From Eubacterium sp. TM05-53 (GTDB lineage: Bacteria; Bacillota_I; Bacilli_A; Erysipelotrichales; Erysipelotrichaceae): a stretch of 64,000 nucleotides of DNA. The notes beneath the pieces are model-generated. The model did no database searches and had not been told where the DNA came from. It worked only from the letters and a program-made list of their open reading frames with translations. The translations under genes were made by a program, and so were the position numbers. The DNA lies in the NCBI RefSeq assembly GCF_003436425.1, contig NZ_QSPK01000004.1, forward strand, positions 1 through 64,000, in the 5' to 3' direction. Position 1 is the first letter of the stretch, and every line of letters starts with the position of its first letter. Shown here piece by piece: positions 25,326-34,352 of the stretch.

Positions 25326-27167
25326 ATGAAACTGTATTATGATAAACGACTTAAAGATCCTACTTACTATATTCAGCAGGGATTTAGAAATGGTAAAAAA
25401 ACGACAACCAAAAATATCAAAAGATTAGGTAAACATTCTGAGCTTCTTCTTATAACGGATAATCCCTTGGAATACGCTAAAAACGAAGTAAAAAAAATGA
25501 ATGAGGAATATCGTTCTGGCAGATCTGAATTCATTGTTACTATGGACTTTAATGAAAGAATCCCTTCTACAGATTCTCTTTATTCGAATTCTACTAGTTT
25601 GAACATTGGATATCTGTATCTTAAGGATATCTATGCCAAATTGAATCTGTCTGATTTTTTTAAATCAGTTTCTTCTGACCGAAAGATCACCTACGACTGT
25701 AATAAAATCTGTCAGTTTCTTACCTATGCAAGGATTCTGGATCCTGCCAGTAAATATGGAACATACGATAAACTTGATACATACTATGAAAAACCTCAGA
25801 TTGAATACCAACATATGATTCGTTTCTTGGATATTCTAGACAGAAACAGTGACCAATATTTAAAACATCTTTTTGACAATTCCGAAAACATCGTTAAACG
25901 AGATACTTCAGTTATGTACTATGACTGTACAAACTATTTCTTTGAAACAGAAAAGCCTGATGAGGAGATTGTTGACGAAGTTACTGGAGAAATTATCCTT
26001 GGACTTCGTCAGTTCGGAATCAGTAAGGAAAACAAGACATCTCCTATTGTTGAAATGGGGCTTATCATGGACAGCCGTGGAATCCCTATTTCTATGTGTA
26101 TTCATCCAGGAAACACAAATGAACAGCTTACTGCCGTTCCACTTGAAAAAGAAGTTATAAAAATGACCGGAAACAAAAAGTTCATATACTGTGCGGATGC
26201 AGGACTTGGATCCTACAATATCCGTAAATTCAATGATATGGGTGGTAGAGCTTATATCGTTACACAGTCAGTAAAAAAACTTGGACAAGAGATCAAAGAT
26301 ATCGTATTCAACGATTCAAACTACCGTCTATTGTCAAATGACGATGCAATCACATTGAAAGAAATGCGAACATTTAATAAAAAAGGCGCAAACAATCTAA
26401 GCCTATACAATGATTTTGCCTATAAAGTAATTCCCGCCAACACGGCCATGGATACAGGACTTTATGAAGAAAAAGTATACAAGAACGGTCGAACAAAAAA
26501 AGTAAAAGCCAAAGGAACGTTACATCAATATATCATTGTCACTTTCTCTAGAAAGATGATGGAATACCAAAGGACTATCCGCGAAAGACAGCTTGAACGT
26601 GCTAAAAAGTTATTAAGACTTAAAGATCCTGAAAAGATAAAAAAAGGACCCAACGATATACGTCGATTCCTTAAGAACACATCATCTGATACAGCTAATT
26701 ATGTATTGGATATGGATAAAATCCATGAAGAAGAAAAATACGATGGATTCTATGCCGTCGCAACAAATCTTGACGATTCAGCCAAAGACATCCTAGCAGT
26801 AGCTCAAAATAGATACAAAATCGAAGACTGTTTTAGAATCATGAAGACTAATTTCGATGCAAGACCAGTATTCTTGAGAAAGCCAGAAAGAATACGTGCA
26901 CATTTTTTAATCTGCTACACTGCACTACTTATATACAGGCTTATGGAGTGCAAGTTGGATGACAACTTAACTCATGTAACAACATCAAACCTAATAAAAA
27001 CATTACGAAATATGAATGTAGTAAATATGGATGACATGTACTACAAATCCATCTATAGTGGAAGTCAGGTATTAGATGCATTAGAAAGATGTTTCGAGCT
27101 ACAACTAAACAGAAAGTACTATAGACCAAGTGATTTAAACAAAATAGTAAAAAAATATTCAAAATAG
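25326..27167 (+). CDS. DDE transposase, IS1634/IS1549-like (IS4 superfamily)
   Basis: Intact transposase of about 613 residues. The acidic triad is recognisable: Asp200 in MYYDCTNYFFET, Asp291 in YCADAGLGSYN, and Glu500 in YKIEDCFRIMKTNFDARPV, the Y-x2-E-x6-K/R-type C-terminal signature of IS4 relatives. A large beta-rich insertion lies between the second and third acidic residues, as in the family. ATG 25314 directly abuts AAAGG, so ATG 25326 is the better start. TATAAT upstream at about 25297 could drive it. A hairpin at 27196-27240 terminates it. Confidence 0.9.
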   Translation: MKLYYDKRLKDPTYYIQQGFRNGKKTTTKNIKRLGKHSELLLITDNPLEYAKNEVKKMNEEYRSGRSEFIVTMDFNERIPSTDSLYSNSTSLNIGYLYLKDIYAKLNLSDFFKSVSSDRKITYDCNKICQFLTYARILDPASKYGTYDKLDTYYEKPQIEYQHMIRFLDILDRNSDQYLKHLFDNSENIVKRDTSVMYYDCTNYFFETEKPDEEIVDEVTGEIILGLRQFGISKENKTSPIVEMGLIMDSRGIPISMCIHPGNTNEQLTAVPLEKEVIKMTGNKKFIYCADAGLGSYNIRKFNDMGGRAYIVTQSVKKLGQEIKDIVFNDSNYRLLSNDDAITLKEMRTFNKKGANNLSLYNDFAYKVIPANTAMDTGLYEEKVYKNGRTKKVKAKGTLHQYIIVTFSRKMMEYQRTIRERQLERAKKLLRLKDPEKIKKGPNDIRRFLKNTSSDTANYVLDMDKIHEEEKYDGFYAVATNLDDSAKDILAVAQNRYKIEDCFRIMKTNFDARPVFLRKPERIRAHFLICYTALLIYRLMECKLDDNLTHVTTSNLIKTLRNMNVVNMDDMYYKSIYSGSQVLDALERCFELQLNRKYYRPSDLNKIVKKYSK

Positions 27168-27195
27168 AAATCACATACAACATTTCAAAAAAACG

Positions 27196-27241
27196 AAAGT
27201 GCTAGATTAAACCTTGAATAAAGGCTTTCTAGCACTTTTTA
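27196..27241 (+). terminator. terminator of the transposase gene
   Basis: AAAGTGCTAGA pairs with TCTAGCACTTT, followed by T residues, inside the right end of the IS. Confidence 0.8.
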
Positions 27242-27264
27242 CTTTTTCAACTGTCAAACTCGGG

Positions 27265-27439
27265 ATATTAAAACAGTCCTTTCAATACAAATCTAATTAT
27301 AATCGAAGAAAAAAAAGAAGCAATATTTGCTTCTAATTAAATAGTTTTCCAAACAACCATCTTATAGTTGGTCCACAATAACAAATTTGCCAAAAGAAAG
27401 CCATGGGAAAATTAAATAAAAAATCAGTAAGAATGACTC
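27265..27439. repeat. right copy of 175-bp target-site duplication
   Basis: Matches 25016-25190. It begins at the IS right end and stops exactly at the stop codon of the histidine kinase gene. The original kinase-yggS intergenic region was therefore duplicated in full, and the kinase keeps its own terminator here (minus-strand hairpin followed by T8). Confidence 0.9.
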
Positions 27440-29269
27440 TTACTGATGAATAGGGAAAGTTAAAACAATCGTAAATAAATCATTTGTTTCATCTAGATAG
27501 AAAGTTCCATGATGGAGTTCTATCATTTTTTTAACACTCTTTAAACCAATTCCATTACTTTCTACTTTATCCAAATGACGATTGATTGAATTTGTGAAAC
27601 TCATTTTTAATTGATCTTCCTCAATTGTTGTTTGAATCACGATATCTTTCCAAGGATCACAATACTTTTGAATATTTGAAAATACATTGTTTAATATCCT
27701 TTGGATCATCGCAAAATTCGCATCTATAGATAGAGAAGTTTGTAGAGGTTCATATAAAATGTGTAGATCCATTTCCCTTAAATACTGAATATGATCCACC
27801 AATGTATCCATGACTCTTTGAACGGGTATATTTGTCAGATCTGAATTATATTCTGTTGAAAAGACAAGAGAATACTCAAACATTTTATTTGAAAGATAGG
27901 TGATTTCTTCAACTTTAGCTAAACACTTCTGAAGATATTGATCACGAAATTCAATATCATCCTTTTTTAAATTCATGATTTCAAGGTATCCCTTTAATGT
28001 TGTCAACGGAGTCCTTAAATCATGAGATAAAGAAGAAATTAATTCTTTATTCGCAACACGCGCCTGTTGTTCATTGTCCATCGTTTGTAGAAAGGCAATG
28101 CGCATTTGATTCAAGTCCTGGGCTAAACGTCCAATCTCATCTTTATCACTTACTTTGATTTCATGATTCCAATCACCAATCGCAAGAGTAAAGACATCTT
28201 CTTGTAAACTTTGAATGGAAAGAATTCGTTTACGGATAAAACTTTGTAGGACAATCAAATAGAAAGAAAAAGAAATCAAAAGTGAAAGAATAATATAAGG
28301 AATCTGAAATGGAATCATTGGAAAAGAAGTAATATATATAGAAACAGTCTGGTTTTTAAAATGGATTGGATAGTCATAGTATAAAGGAGCTTCTAAAACA
28401 TCTAAATCATCAAAACTATATAATAGAAGAAGGTTTTTGCTGCTTAATGGGGACTTATCCGTAAAATAAATTCCCTCTTGATCATATAATTCCACATACG
28501 CATGATTTAATGTATTTTCTTTTAATACATGATTGATAGCTTTTTTGTTTTCTTTTGTTAGATCAAAATTTTGTAGTTGTTTCTCTAATTTCTTTACATA
28601 AGAAGAATAATCTTCCGATTGATAAAATGTATCCATTAAAAACTCAAAGACAACACTACGATTTAAATATAGAAAAGAAAAAGAAGTTAATACCAATAAT
28701 GTTGCACAAAGAAAAGAAAACATCATACGACTGGATAAAGAATAGAAAATGTTTTTCTTTGATCTAAGTGGTTGAAGTCTTCCACTAATCCAATAAAAAA
28801 GAATTGTGATAATAAGACTTAAAATACAATCAAAAATACGATAAGAATGATAATAATTCGTGAAAGATGGATACCATTCAATAGAGCTCGCTTTACTTGA
28901 ACTATTTATAAAAATACTATACTTTTGTGCACTTTTTAAAGGGGCACGACCACGAAACGCAAGTACAGAATCTACGACTTTCCCATCTGGCTTGTTTGAT
29001 TTTGTTTTATATAAAATGACTTGATAACTTCCCTTTTTTAATAATTGATTTAAGTCCTTACGAATTTGGATGTGATTCATGAAATCCACTTTTTCTTGTT
29101 TGTCCAAATAAGCCTTTGCCTCTTTGATCTCTTCTTTAGACAAAGTATCTGAATAATTAAAATGTGCATTTAAAGAATCATAAACGACAAATCTTTGCGA
29201 ATAGATCGCAAAAAAGCTCAATAAAAAAACAAGAAGGGAAAGATACAATCTCGTTATTTTTTTATTCAA
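27440..29269 (-). CDS. sensor histidine kinase
   Basis: Membrane sensor of a two-component system. An N-terminal membrane segment, a large extracellular part, further hydrophobic segments (about 140-210 and 320-345) and a HAMP region (about 345-395) precede the HisKA domain with phospho-accepting His416 in SSLSHDLRTPLTTLKG. The HATPase domain has the N box NNVFSNIQKY and the G box NGIGLKSVKKMIELHHG. The gene overlaps the response regulator gene by eight bases. Its terminator lies in the 175-bp repeat immediately downstream. The signal is unknown. Confidence 0.93.
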   Translation of the reverse strand: MNKKITRLYLSLLVFLLSFFAIYSQRFVVYDSLNAHFNYSDTLSKEEIKEAKAYLDKQEKVDFMNHIQIRKDLNQLLKKGSYQVILYKTKSNKPDGKVVDSVLAFRGRAPLKSAQKYSIFINSSSKASSIEWYPSFTNYYHSYRIFDCILSLIITILFYWISGRLQPLRSKKNIFYSLSSRMMFSFLCATLLVLTSFSFLYLNRSVVFEFLMDTFYQSEDYSSYVKKLEKQLQNFDLTKENKKAINHVLKENTLNHAYVELYDQEGIYFTDKSPLSSKNLLLLYSFDDLDVLEAPLYYDYPIHFKNQTVSIYITSFPMIPFQIPYIILSLLISFSFYLIVLQSFIRKRILSIQSLQEDVFTLAIGDWNHEIKVSDKDEIGRLAQDLNQMRIAFLQTMDNEQQARVANKELISSLSHDLRTPLTTLKGYLEIMNLKKDDIEFRDQYLQKCLAKVEEITYLSNKMFEYSLVFSTEYNSDLTNIPVQRVMDTLVDHIQYLREMDLHILYEPLQTSLSIDANFAMIQRILNNVFSNIQKYCDPWKDIVIQTTIEEDQLKMSFTNSINRHLDKVESNGIGLKSVKKMIELHHGTFYLDETNDLFTIVLTFPIHQ

Positions 29270-29963
29270 AACGATACCCCTTTCCCCATATTGTCTTTAT
29301 GTATACCGGGTTTGCGGGATCTTTCTCAATTTTCTTTCTAAGATTACGAATATGAACCATGATCGTATTGTTTGCCGAATAATAATAAGGTTCATTCCAA
29401 GCTTTTTCATACAATTGTTCAGCTGAAAAAATCTGTTTAGGATTCTTCATTAGCGTACTCAAAATATTAAATTCAATATCCGTTAATTCAACTTCCTTTC
29501 CATTGACTTCTACATTTTGTTGGGCATAACGCAAAGTAAGACCATCCATACTTAAATCTTTTTCCGTATCCATAGAGATTTCTTCTTTTTTACCCTTATA
29601 AACCTGATAACAACGAAGTAAAGCTTTGACTCTTGCCGTTAATTCACTATAAGAAAAAGGTTTTGCCAAATAGTCATCCGCACCACTTGAAAAACCAAGT
29701 GTTTTATCTGAATCCAATCCTTTGGCCGTTAAAAATAAGATGGGGACATTACTTGTTTCACGAAGCTTTAAACAAGTCTGATACCCATTCATGTTTGGCA
29801 TCATGATATCGAGGATGATCAAATCAATAGAAGAATCAAACAATTGAAGGACCTCATTTCCATCTTTAGCTTCAATCACTTCATAGCCTTCGCCAGTTAA
29901 TAAAATTCTTAATATTTCACGGATTTCCGCATTGTCATCCGCTACTAAAATACGTGTCTGCAT
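29262..29963 (-). CDS. OmpR/PhoB-family response regulator
   Basis: The receiver domain has the acidic pair DD (residues 9-10), phospho-acceptor Asp52 in LIILDIMMP, the conserved Thr in FLTAKG and Lys in LAKPFS. The C-terminal winged helix has ELTDIEFNILSTLMKNP and IMVHIRNLRKKIE. I use the inner ATG at 29963, which sits eight bases after AAAGGGA, rather than the one at 29981. It is co-transcribed after the PIG-L gene and before the kinase, so all three probably answer to one signal. Confidence 0.93.
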   Translation of the reverse strand: MQTRILVADDNAEIREILRILLTGEGYEVIEAKDGNEVLQLFDSSIDLIILDIMMPNMNGYQTCLKLRETSNVPILFLTAKGLDSDKTLGFSSGADDYLAKPFSYSELTARVKALLRCYQVYKGKKEEISMDTEKDLSMDGLTLRYAQQNVEVNGKEVELTDIEFNILSTLMKNPKQIFSAEQLYEKAWNEPYYYSANNTIMVHIRNLRKKIEKDPANPVYIKTIWGKGYRFE

Positions 29964-29981
29964 GTTCACATTCCCTTTCAT

Positions 29982-30632
29982 TTATTCTATTTTACCCCAA
30001 TCAGAATAGTGTTTCCAATTTTCATAAGGCAACATATGATGTAAATGATCCATCACTTTCGATTGAGAAGAATACGATTGAATGATTTCTAATTTCTCAT
30101 CATAATCTTTCTTTGATAAACTCTTTTCATTCTTTAGATCCGCCTTGTTTTTCCTTGAAGTATACTTACCAAAATACATAAGCTGATCTATCTTATCTTC
30201 TTTTTCTAAAATCATAGTAACATACTTAGATACCTTTTTATGGTGGATATGCCCATATTCTCCATCTGGATTATGTGTAACAATTTTATCCCAATCCTTA
30301 GAATCGATTTCCTTTTTGATTTCTCTTTGAATATCCTTTTTACAAGACTTCCAGTTATCACGCTTCCCCTTCGTCTTATCTGGAAACGATAAAATGATTC
30401 CTTTGGAATGTGTCTTTTCCATGACGTTCATAAACTCTTTTTTTCTTTTTTTATTGTTTCCATTGGTAATACATAAAACGGTGTAATTCCCATTGATTAA
30501 ATGTGAACCACCCCAAATCGTTTCATCATCTGGATGGGCAACAATCATTAAAGATTCAGGCTCTTCGGCATGAATGATGGATATATTTAGACAAAGCATC
30601 AAATTTAGGATGCATAATAATAACTTCTTCAT
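29982..30632 (-). CDS. secreted PIG-L/LmbE-family N-deacetylase
   Basis: An N-terminal signal peptide (MKKLLLCILNLMLCLNISII, cleavage likely after HA) is followed by the PIG-L zinc site AHPDDETIWGG and the second motif HNPDGEYGHIHHKKV. Family members remove N-acetyl groups from GlcNAc-containing substrates. Export implies a surface glycan. It is first gene of an operon with the response regulator and kinase, and is divergent from YfhO/GtrA/GT2 glycosylation genes, which suggests a shared polymer. The start among three nearby ATGs is uncertain; 30632 gives the cleanest signal peptide. Confidence 0.85.
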   Translation of the reverse strand: MKKLLLCILNLMLCLNISIIHAEEPESLMIVAHPDDETIWGGSHLINGNYTVLCITNGNNKKRKKEFMNVMEKTHSKGIILSFPDKTKGKRDNWKSCKKDIQREIKKEIDSKDWDKIVTHNPDGEYGHIHHKKVSKYVTMILEKEDKIDQLMYFGKYTSRKNKADLKNEKSLSKKDYDEKLEIIQSYSSQSKVMDHLHHMLPYENWKHYSDWGKIE

Positions 30633-30767
30633 TTTCATCACCAAAAAAATTCTATCAAACAATTCTTAACACTCTTCTTATACATTTCTTAAATCTTCTT
30701 AATATATTTAGGAAAGTTTAATAATTCCTTTTGTCGATACTTAAGATTTATTTTGTATAGTAAAACC

Positions 30768-33062
30768 ATGAAAAAAAGAGATAAGTTTTATATTACAATA
30801 CTATTATTATTACCCATCCTATTTGTACTTTGTGTATCCACATATTCCATGTATGGATCGAAGTTAGACTGGTTATCCCAACACGTATCTTTGGCAGATT
30901 ATTTTAGACAGACAAAACAATTACTTCCAGATAGTTTTGCGAATCTTCAAGGACAAACCAATGCCTTTAGCTTTTCCTATTATGGATTATTAAGGCCAGA
31001 CGTGTTGATATCATATCTATTCCCGAATGTACCAACAAGTTTCTTTATTATAAGTTATGCAACACTACTATGGTCATTTACAGGAGGACTTTGTTATTAC
31101 TGGCTAAGAAATAAAGGATATAAAGACACAATATGTTTCTTTTCTAGCATTTGTTGTATATGTGCCAATTGCTTCTTTCAGTCTCACCAACAAATTATGT
31201 TTGTAGAAATTATTCCTTTTTTATTTCTTTCACTCATTCTAATTGATAAAAATAAAAGGCAATGGATCAGTCTATGCATATGTATGGCCCTTTTCCATAA
31301 CTATTTCTATACACCAGGCATGATATTGATTCTTCTTTTATATGATTATGACCAACATAAGACAATAAAAAATATGATTGTTCCAATTGTTTTAGGCGTG
31401 GGATTCGGTGCTGTACTATGGCTACCAACTGGATATTTGATTATAAATAATCATAAATCTGTTGTACAAACCAACCTATTTAATTTGTTTGTTCCAAACT
31501 TAACTTTAAAAGGACTTGTCTATGATAGCTATGGATGTGGATTGACTGTGATTAGTTGGATGGCTCTATTTCAAGGCATCCAATTTGAAAAGACAAAGAA
31601 GCTATCGATTCTATTGATTTTCATGTTTGTTTTCCCAATCTTTTCTTATATATTGAACGGAACTTTATATGCACGCACAAAAATATTGGTGCTATGTTTA
31701 CCACTTGTACTTATGATTCTTGCCCATTGGTTACAGGAAAGAAAGCTGAATAAAGGTTTACTTGTTTTAGCTGGTTTATTTCTTTGCACAAAAACCATGT
31801 TTCTAGGTTTATTAGTTGCACTTGTGTTTATAGGCTATTACTTTATGGATAAAAAAGAACGTTTAATGATGTATGCCCTTGTACCTATGATTGTTTTTAC
31901 AGGATTAAACTACAATCAGTGTTTAGATTTAAAACTCTATAATTCCATGTATTCCAAGGATAAACAAAAATTGATGCAAAGAAATGATTTAAATCAAAGG
32001 ACAGCCGATTTAGATCAGGTAGGTTATAGTGTCAATCGTATCTATGACCAAAAAGAAATGAAGGCATCAAGCTATACATCAACAAGTAATACTTTATATA
32101 ACACTTTTGTGTATGACATTATAAAAAGTCCTATCTCACAATCCAATCGAACAATCATAACAGATAGTGAGAATTATTTATATTTGAGTATGATGTCTGT
32201 TCAAAATGTACTCAGTAAAGACTCTGATTTATATGGATATAAAGAAGTAGACATAAAGGGGAATTATAAATTATTAAAGAATAAAAATGTATTTCCTATG
32301 GTCTATGTGACAAATGATACGTTGAGTGAATCTAAGTTTGATAAACTCTTTTATCCGTATAATTTGGATACCATCTATAATCGTACGATTGTGAATGGTG
32401 AAACAAGTAATGATTATGCCTCAAAGATGAAACTTATAAAGAATTTAGATCAATCGATTGTGATTCAGAACAAAAGGAAAATAAAAAAAACAATACCCAT
32501 TGATTTTGATACTAAAAATAAGCTGATCTGTATTGATTTTGATGTAAAGAATTATACGAATAAAAAAGTTTCGATTTCTATAAATGGAATGAAGAATACA
32601 TTGTCAAAAAAGCACTCGGTATATCCAAATGGAAATAAACACTTTACGTATATACTTTCTAAAAAAACATTAAAACAATTTGATGTTACTTTATCTAAAG
32701 GAAAATATAAGATATCCAATATTCGTGTTTATACATGTGATATGGATGTGTTTGATCGTAAAGTAACAAAGATTAAATCTTTGAAAACAGATTCTATATT
32801 TAAAGGGAAAGTAACAACATCTAAAGAGGGCTATTTAGTAACATCCTATCCTTATGAAAAGGGATATGAAATTTATATCGATGGAAAAAAGCAGAATGTT
32901 GAAATTGTGAATAAGGCTTTTGTGGGATGCAAAATCAAAAAGGGAAGCCATATAATTACAATTCAATTTCATGCGCCATTTAAAAATATAGGACTATGTA
33001 TAAGTATGCTTTCAATTATGATAGGAGGATTCTGGATATGGAAAAAGTCAAAGAATTTATAA
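30768..33062 (+). CDS. YfhO-family membrane glycosyltransferase (GT-C type)
   Basis: Large polytopic membrane protein of 764 residues. The N-terminal segment (LDWLSQHVSLADYFR, FSFSYYGLLRPDVLISYLFP) is characteristic of YfhO, whose Bacillus member adds GlcNAc to lipoteichoic acid on the outer membrane face. About a dozen hydrophobic segments are followed by a beta-rich external domain (about 400-730) and a last helix. The ATG at 30768 lacks a clear Shine-Dalgarno sequence and is only seven bases after TATAGT, so the transcript may have a very short leader. The next two genes supply the expected flippase and lipid-linked sugar synthase. Confidence 0.85.
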   Translation: MKKRDKFYITILLLLPILFVLCVSTYSMYGSKLDWLSQHVSLADYFRQTKQLLPDSFANLQGQTNAFSFSYYGLLRPDVLISYLFPNVPTSFFIISYATLLWSFTGGLCYYWLRNKGYKDTICFFSSICCICANCFFQSHQQIMFVEIIPFLFLSLILIDKNKRQWISLCICMALFHNYFYTPGMILILLLYDYDQHKTIKNMIVPIVLGVGFGAVLWLPTGYLIINNHKSVVQTNLFNLFVPNLTLKGLVYDSYGCGLTVISWMALFQGIQFEKTKKLSILLIFMFVFPIFSYILNGTLYARTKILVLCLPLVLMILAHWLQERKLNKGLLVLAGLFLCTKTMFLGLLVALVFIGYYFMDKKERLMMYALVPMIVFTGLNYNQCLDLKLYNSMYSKDKQKLMQRNDLNQRTADLDQVGYSVNRIYDQKEMKASSYTSTSNTLYNTFVYDIIKSPISQSNRTIITDSENYLYLSMMSVQNVLSKDSDLYGYKEVDIKGNYKLLKNKNVFPMVYVTNDTLSESKFDKLFYPYNLDTIYNRTIVNGETSNDYASKMKLIKNLDQSIVIQNKRKIKKTIPIDFDTKNKLICIDFDVKNYTNKKVSISINGMKNTLSKKHSVYPNGNKHFTYILSKKTLKQFDVTLSKGKYKISNIRVYTCDMDVFDRKVTKIKSLKTDSIFKGKVTTSKEGYLVTSYPYEKGYEIYIDGKKQNVEIVNKAFVGCKIKKGSHIITIQFHAPFKNIGLCISMLSIMIGGFWIWKKSKNL

Positions 33063-33439
33063 GCTATGGAATCGTGGGAGTTATGACAACTCTTGTGAAT
33101 TACATTGTGTATTTTATTTGTTTAAAAATCGGACTGAATTGGCTGATCAGTAATAGTTTAGCTTGGTTAGTAGCTGTTATTTTTGCGTATTTTTCAAATC
33201 GTAAAGTTGTATTTCATTCAAGTAACGATGTGAAAAAAGAGTGTATCGAGTTCTTTGGACTTCGATTTATGACGCTGATTGTGGAAAATGTATTGCTCGC
33301 TGCCTGCATTGATGGCTTACATATTTCAAATTTATTATCCAAGATTTTAGTCAGTATTATTACTGTTTTCGCAAATTATTTTTTGTGTAAATCACATATA
33401 TTTTCAAAGAAGGAGAAATTGTTGTATGAACAAAATTAG
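33038..33439 (+). CDS. GtrA-family membrane protein (lipid-linked sugar flippase)
   Basis: Small protein of 133 residues with four hydrophobic helices, starting MEKVKEFISYGIVGVMTTLVNY, the usual GtrA opening. AGGAGG at normal distance fixes ATG 33038, so the gene overlaps the end of the YfhO gene by 25 bases. GtrA/GtcA proteins are thought to move undecaprenyl-phosphate sugars across the membrane. It links the cytoplasmic GT2 enzyme encoded next with the external YfhO transferase. Confidence 0.88.
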   Translation: MEKVKEFISYGIVGVMTTLVNYIVYFICLKIGLNWLISNSLAWLVAVIFAYFSNRKVVFHSSNDVKKECIEFFGLRFMTLIVENVLLAACIDGLHISNLLSKILVSIITVFANYFLCKSHIFSKKEKLLYEQN

Positions 33440-34346
33440 TGTTGTCGTTCCTTGTTTTAATGAAGAAGAAGTTCTTTCCGTGTTTTACAAAAAGACAAGC
33501 GAGGTATTGAATGAAATAGATGGAATCACCTATGAATTGTTGTTTGTGGATGATGGATCAAAGGATCACACAAAAGATATATTAAGAGCATTGAGTTTAA
33601 AGGACGATTGTTGTGAATTTATTTCTTTTTCAAGAAACTTTGGTAAAGAGGCAGCTATGTTTGCAGGATTAAAAAAATCAAGTGGTGATTATGTTGTGAT
33701 CATGGATGCCGATTTGCAGCATCCTCCTGTATTATTAAAGGAAATGTATAAAGCCGTTAGTGAAGAAGGTTATGATTGTTGTGCAGGAAAAAGAGTGGAT
33801 CGACAAGGTGAAGGCAAAATTCGTAACTTTTTATCGCATGCTTTCTATAAGGTAATGCAGAAAATGTGCAAAATGGATATGAGTGATGGTTGTGGTGATT
33901 TTCGTATGATGTCAAGACAAATGGTGGATGCGATTTTGGAACTTAAAGAATATAATCGCTATATGAAAGGATTATTTTCTTTTGTAGGATTTGATACAAA
34001 ATGGATTGAATTTCATAATGTACAACGAGCAGCAGGTAATTCTAAATGGAATTTCTCTAAACTATTCGCATATGCGATGGAAGGTATGTTTTCCTTTTCT
34101 ACAGCGCCGATTGTATGGATTGGTAATATTGGAACAGACATTATGATTTCATCGATTTTAATGACTTTATTTGGATTGTTAGTACATGTCACGTCCATGT
34201 TTCATTTAGTATGTTTGATTCTGTTTTTGAGTGGGCTTCAAATGTTGTTTGTGGCCATATTGGGGCAATATACGACAAAAGACTATATGGAAAGTAAACA
34301 AAGACCTATCTATATAGTAAAAGAGACCAGCAAAAATTTAAGCTAG
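33426..34346 (+). CDS. GT2 glycosyltransferase, polyprenyl-phosphate sugar synthase (CsbB/GtrB-like)
   Basis: GT-A domain with [16 protein letters not shown] at the start, [11 protein letters not shown], and the metal-binding DxD in [27 protein letters not shown] and the two C-terminal membrane helices (about 225-290) place it with CsbB, GtrB and dolichol-phosphate sugar synthases. It should transfer a sugar from a nucleotide donor to undecaprenyl phosphate. It overlaps gtrA by 14 bases. Together with YfhO and GtrA it forms the three-part surface glycosylation system described in Bacillus and Listeria. Confidence 0.9.
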   Translation: MNKISVVVPCFNEEEVLSVFYKKTSEVLNEIDGITYELLFVDDGSKDHTKDILRALSLKDDCCEFISFSRNFGKEAAMFAGLKKSSGDYVVIMDADLQHPPVLLKEMYKAVSEEGYDCCAGKRVDRQGEGKIRNFLSHAFYKVMQKMCKMDMSDGCGDFRMMSRQMVDAILELKEYNRYMKGLFSFVGFDTKWIEFHNVQRAAGNSKWNFSKLFAYAMEGMFSFSTAPIVWIGNIGTDIMISSILMTLFGLLVHVTSMFHLVCLILFLSGLQMLFVAILGQYTTKDYMESKQRPIYIVKETSKNLS

Positions 34347-34352
34347 TCTCTT
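34320..34352. terminator. convergent terminator between the GT2 and fucosidase genes
   Basis: AAGAGACCAGC pairs with GCTAGTCTCTT with one mismatch. It overlaps the stop codons of both convergent genes. Confidence 0.55.

Larger units (their letters stand above)
25191..27264 (+). mobile_element. IS1634-like insertion sequence, about 2.07 kb
   Basis: The element carries a single DDE transposase gene and is bounded by imperfect terminal inverted repeats: GAGTTTAACACTTG at the left end and, on the other strand, GAGTTTGACAGTTG at the right end. It is flanked by a perfect 175-bp direct repeat. Very long and variable target duplications are a known property of the IS1634/IS1549 group, so element type and flanks agree. 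The identity of the two flanks indicates a recent insertion. Confidence 0.88.

Noticed and set aside
25016-27439. Composite transposon or two small IS copies flanking the transposase
   Set aside because: The 175-bp repeats have no terminal inverted repeats or ORF and coincide with the yggS-kinase intergenic region, so they are a target duplication.
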